Shown here: one piece after another, positions 6,198 through 7,484 of the stretch
How the letters are laid out: every line of letters starts with the position of its first letter
How positions within the stretch are numbered: position 1 is the first letter of the stretch
Source: JANOGU01 sp964499865
GTDB taxonomy: Bacteria; Pseudomonadota; Alphaproteobacteria; Rhodobacterales; Rhodobacteraceae
Reading direction: 5' to 3'
DNA length: 7,484 bases
Assembly (NCBI GenBank): GCA_964499865.1
Contig: CAZCPY010000144.1
Span: 1 to 7,484, forward strand
Made by a program: the position numbers and the translations under genes
Notes under the pieces: model-generated
What the model was told of the DNA's origin: nothing
What the model saw: the letters and a program-made list of their open reading frames with translations, nothing else
Databases searched by the model: none

Positions 6198-6371
6198 ATG
6201 CCCCGCGGCGTGAAGAAATCCGACCTGCCGACCAAGGACTGCGCCGCCTGCGGCCGCCCGATGGTCTGGCGCAAGGCCTGGGCGCGGGTCTGGGACGAGG
6301 TGCGCTATTGTTCCGACCGCTGCCGCGCGGACCGCGGCAGGACGGCGCCTGCGGACAAGGCCTCCGGGTGA
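6198..6371 (+). CDS. DUF2256 small zinc-ribbon protein
   Basis: This 57-residue protein has the DUF2256 pattern: a basic KKSDLP N-terminus, CAAC (Cys15, Cys18), GRPMVWRKAWARVWDEVRYC with Cys38, and SDRC with Cys42. The CxxC...CxxxC arrangement should bind one zinc ion. The function of the family is unknown. I recall DUF2256 genes often lying next to photolyase/cryptochrome genes, as here (31 bp downstream, same strand), which suggests a shared role in light or DNA-damage response; this is inference. The ATG at 6198 gives the family-typical short N-terminus; no Shine-Dalgarno sequence precedes it. The last dozen residues are a disordered-looking tail. It converges on bolA with 11 bp between the stops. 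Confidence 0.88.
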   Translation: MPRGVKKSDLPTKDCAACGRPMVWRKAWARVWDEVRYCSDRCRADRGRTAPADKASG

Positions 6372-6382
6372 CGGCCCGCGCC

Positions 6383-6634
6383 CTAGCCGATGTCCAGCGC
6401 CAGCGCATGCACGCGTGCCGTCAAATCCCCCAGGGCCGCATGCACCGCCCGGTGCCGCGCCACCCGCCCGAGGTCGGCCAGTGCAGGCGCGCGGATCAGG
6501 ACGCGGAAATGGCTTTCCCCCGTGCCGTCGTCGCCCGCATGGCCCGCATGGCGGTGACTGTCGTTCACCACCTCCAGCCGGACGGGCGCAAAGGCCACGG
6601 TCAGCCGCTCCCGGATCTCGTCTGCGACAGCCAT
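6383..6634 (-). CDS. BolA-family protein
   Basis: The 83-residue product is a complete BolA domain. Signatures are VNDSHRHAGH (23-32), GESHFRV (39-45), RHRAVHAAL (60-68) and VHALAL (75-80). BolA proteins partner with monothiol glutaredoxins through a shared [2Fe-2S] cluster and act in iron-sulfur trafficking or iron sensing; His76 near the C-terminus corresponds to the conserved cluster ligand. The loop holds His29 and His32 and no Cys, so it looks like the His-type BolA. No glutaredoxin gene is in the window. ATG at 6634 has a good GGAGG (6642-6646) 7 nt upstream. It is divergent from the J-domain gene across a 95-bp region carrying repeats. Confidence 0.93.
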   Translation of the reverse strand: MAVADEIRERLTVAFAPVRLEVVNDSHRHAGHAGDDGTGESHFRVLIRAPALADLGRVARHRAVHAALGDLTARVHALALDIG

Positions 6635-6729
6635 GCCCTTCCCTCCGCCAGCGGATCGCCTAGACTTCCGCCCCCGACTCTAGGCTCCCCGACTCTTCAG
6701 ACCCCGACTCGCCGAAGGCAAGACCCCGC
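6635..6729. promoter_or_regulatory. Divergent control region between bolA and the J-domain gene
   Basis: The 95-bp gap contains the bolA ribosome-binding site and, closer to the J-domain gene, two structures: an inverted repeat GCCTAGA (6658-6664) / TCTAGGC (6679-6685) with a 14-nt centre, and three copies of CCCCGACTC. The dyad is a candidate operator for either gene. The J-domain gene has only a weak GAAGG (6714-6718) as possible ribosome-binding site. No clear -35/-10 pair was identified for either direction. Confidence 0.4.
6672..6716. repeat. Three 15-bp direct repeats with CCCCGACTC core
   Basis: Exact copies of CCCCGACTC start at 6672, 6687 and 6702, giving a strict 15-bp period with divergent 6-bp remainders. 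The first copy overlaps the right arm of the GCCTAGA/TCTAGGC dyad. They may be regulator-binding iterons or a short slippage-derived repeat; a 15-bp period is not an exact multiple of the helical turn. Confidence 0.7.
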
Positions 6730-7359
6730 ATGACCGACCGCCCGCCCTTCGACTTCGACATGCGCGTCTCGGCCGACAAGAAGCGGCGCAAGGCGGGCAA
6801 GGTCGGCCCCGCCATGGCGGCGGGGTCGCGCGACTGCGACTTTGCGGGTTGCGGCAGGCCGGGCGAACACCGCGCGCCCCGATCGCCCGAGCGGCTGGAC
6901 GAATACTACTGGTTCTGCAAGGACCACGCCCGCGAATACAACCTCAAGTGGAACTACTTCCAGGGCAAGACCGACGCCGAATTCGCCGCCTTCCTCGCCG
7001 CCGACCGCATCTGGGGCCGCGCCACCCAGCCCTTCGGCCGCAAGCCGGACGAGGGCCGCGCCTGGTCGCGGCTGGGGATCAGCGACCCCGCGGGCCTGCT
7101 GGGCGAAAAGGCGACGCAGAACCCCGGCCGCCAGACCGCGACGGCGACACGCAAGCTGCCTGCGACGGAACGCAAGGCGCTCGAGATCCTGGACGCGCGC
7201 GACACCTGGACCCGGACCGAAATCCGCAAGCAGTACAAGAGCCTGGTCAAGGATCTTCATCCCGACATGAACGGCGGCGACCGCAAGGACGAGGAACGCC
7301 TGCAAGAGGTCGTCTGGGCCTGGGACCAGATCAAGGAAAGCCGCCACTTCCGCGACTGA
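6730..7359 (+). CDS. Small J-domain protein with N-terminal Cys/His motif
   Basis: The 209-residue product ends in a J domain (about 149-209): ALEILDARDTWTRTEIRKQY, then KSLVKDLHPDMNGG with the HPD tripeptide at 177-179, and a final helix with VVWAWDQIKESR. The HPD stimulates Hsp70 (DnaK) ATPase, so this is probably a specialised DnaK co-chaperone. It has no Gly/Phe region, no DnaJ zinc-finger repeats and no C-terminal substrate domain. The N-terminal half carries Cys36-x4-Cys41, His47 and Cys63-x2-His66 (CDFAGC and WFCKDH), a likely metal site, then a charged linker (about 100-148). I recognise it as a conserved hypothetical J-domain protein of the Rhodobacterales type; its client is unknown. 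ATG at 6730 has a weak GAAGG upstream; Met11 is an alternative start. The stop codon lies in a 20-bp palindrome. Confidence 0.88.
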   Translation: MTDRPPFDFDMRVSADKKRRKAGKVGPAMAAGSRDCDFAGCGRPGEHRAPRSPERLDEYYWFCKDHAREYNLKWNYFQGKTDAEFAAFLAADRIWGRATQPFGRKPDEGRAWSRLGISDPAGLLGEKATQNPGRQTATATRKLPATERKALEILDARDTWTRTEIRKQYKSLVKDLHPDMNGGDRKDEERLQEVVWAWDQIKESRHFRD

Positions 7360-7375
7360 GGCGCGCGCGCCTCAG
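7356..7375. terminator. 20-bp perfect palindrome at the end of the J-domain gene
   Basis: CTGAGGCGCG followed by CGCGCCTCAG is fully self-complementary and includes the TGA stop codon (7357-7359). As RNA it would make a strong GC hairpin and may define the mRNA 3' end, though no T run follows. A smaller GGCC-GTGC-GGCC hairpin (7375-7386) comes directly after. Confidence 0.4.
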
Positions 7376-7387
7376 GCCGTGCGGCCC

Positions 7388-7416
7388 TTGCGGCCCCGGG
7401 GGCCTTGGGCTATCTC
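7388..7416 (+). promoter_or_regulatory. Candidate promoter of tRNA-Cys
   Basis: TTGCGG (7388-7393), a 17-bp spacer and TATCTC (7411-7416) lie 15 nt before the tRNA. Together with GC before it, the -10 reads GCTATCTC, close to an alphaproteobacterial housekeeping -10. The spacer carries a GGCCCC/GGGGCC inverted repeat (7392-7404). Confidence 0.35.
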
Positions 7417-7431
7417 CGGCAGGCTCTCGGC

Positions 7432-7484
7432 GGCGGGTTGGCGGAGAGGTTACGCAGCGGATTGCAAATCCGTGAAGACCGGTT
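7432..7484 (+). tRNA. tRNA-Cys (GCA), cut by the window end
   Basis: The first 53 nt fold as a tRNA: acceptor 5' strand GGCGGGT (7432-7438), D stem GCG/CGC (7441-7443 with 7453-7455), anticodon stem GCGGA/TCCGT (7457-7461 with 7469-7473, one G-U pair) and loop TTGCAAA (7462-7468) with anticodon GCA at 7464-7466. The T-stem 5' strand ACCGG (7478-7482) begins before the sequence ends; the T loop and 3' acceptor strand lie outside the window. GCA reads the UGC/UGU cysteine codons. Confidence 0.93.

Noticed and set aside
4601..6274. 557-codon minus-strand open frame opposite the photolyase gene
   Set aside because: Gly/Ala/Arg-rich shadow without recognisable motifs.
7375..7386. GGCC-GTGC-GGCC as a separate regulatory element
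   Set aside because: Four-base GGCC arms are common by chance in such GC-rich DNA.

Overview
The window is about 7.5 kb of GC-rich, densely coding chromosomal DNA with strongly GC-biased third codon positions. Gene content and protein style (hemC, a PuuD-type membrane urate oxidase fused to cytochrome c, an Xre/DUF2083 short-chain acyl-CoA-type regulator, a photolyase-family gene next to a DUF2256 gene, bolA beside a small J-domain gene, tRNA-Cys) point to an alphaproteobacterium, most likely Rhodobacteraceae. This placement is inferred from the protein families and not from a search. No insertion sequence, phage gene, CRISPR array or clear horizontal-transfer signature was seen.

Layout, left to right. 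hemC (63-1001, +) encodes hydroxymethylbilane synthase of tetrapyrrole synthesis. It converges on a LysR-type regulator (1007-1939, -) with only 5 bp between the stop codons. The LysR gene is divergent from puuD (2066-3307, +), the usual arrangement of a LysR regulator and its target. puuD overlaps by 12 bp the convergent end of an Xre-type regulator (3296-4537, -). That regulator is divergent from a photolyase/cryptochrome-family gene (4658-6166, +), which is followed by a 57-residue DUF2256 zinc-ribbon gene (6198-6371, +). bolA (6383-6634, -) converges on DUF2256 and is divergent from a gene for a 209-residue protein with a putative zinc-binding N-terminus and a C-terminal J domain (6730-7359, +). 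The window ends inside a tRNA-Cys(GCA) gene (7432-7484, +).

The genes form small independent units, not one operon. The likely working pairs are LysR with puuD (urate breakdown feeding electrons to the respiratory chain) and photolyase with DUF2256, which share an unusual start-region layout. Every intergenic gap is under 130 bp, yet several hold structured DNA: a promoter with an overlapping perfect dyad in front of the Xre gene, a dyad plus a 15-bp-period repeat between bolA and the J-domain gene, and a 20-bp perfect palindrome at the end of the J-domain gene. An intrinsic-terminator-like hairpin with a T6 run lies inside the last codons of hemC.

I did not find a clearly new multi-gene system. 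The best leads are the hidden two-helix, histidine-kinase-dimerisation-like segment in the Xre regulator, the altered electron-transfer and flavin-site residues in the photolyase homologue, the matching leaderless-type promoters of the photolyase and DUF2256 genes, and the terminator placed before the hemC stop codon.
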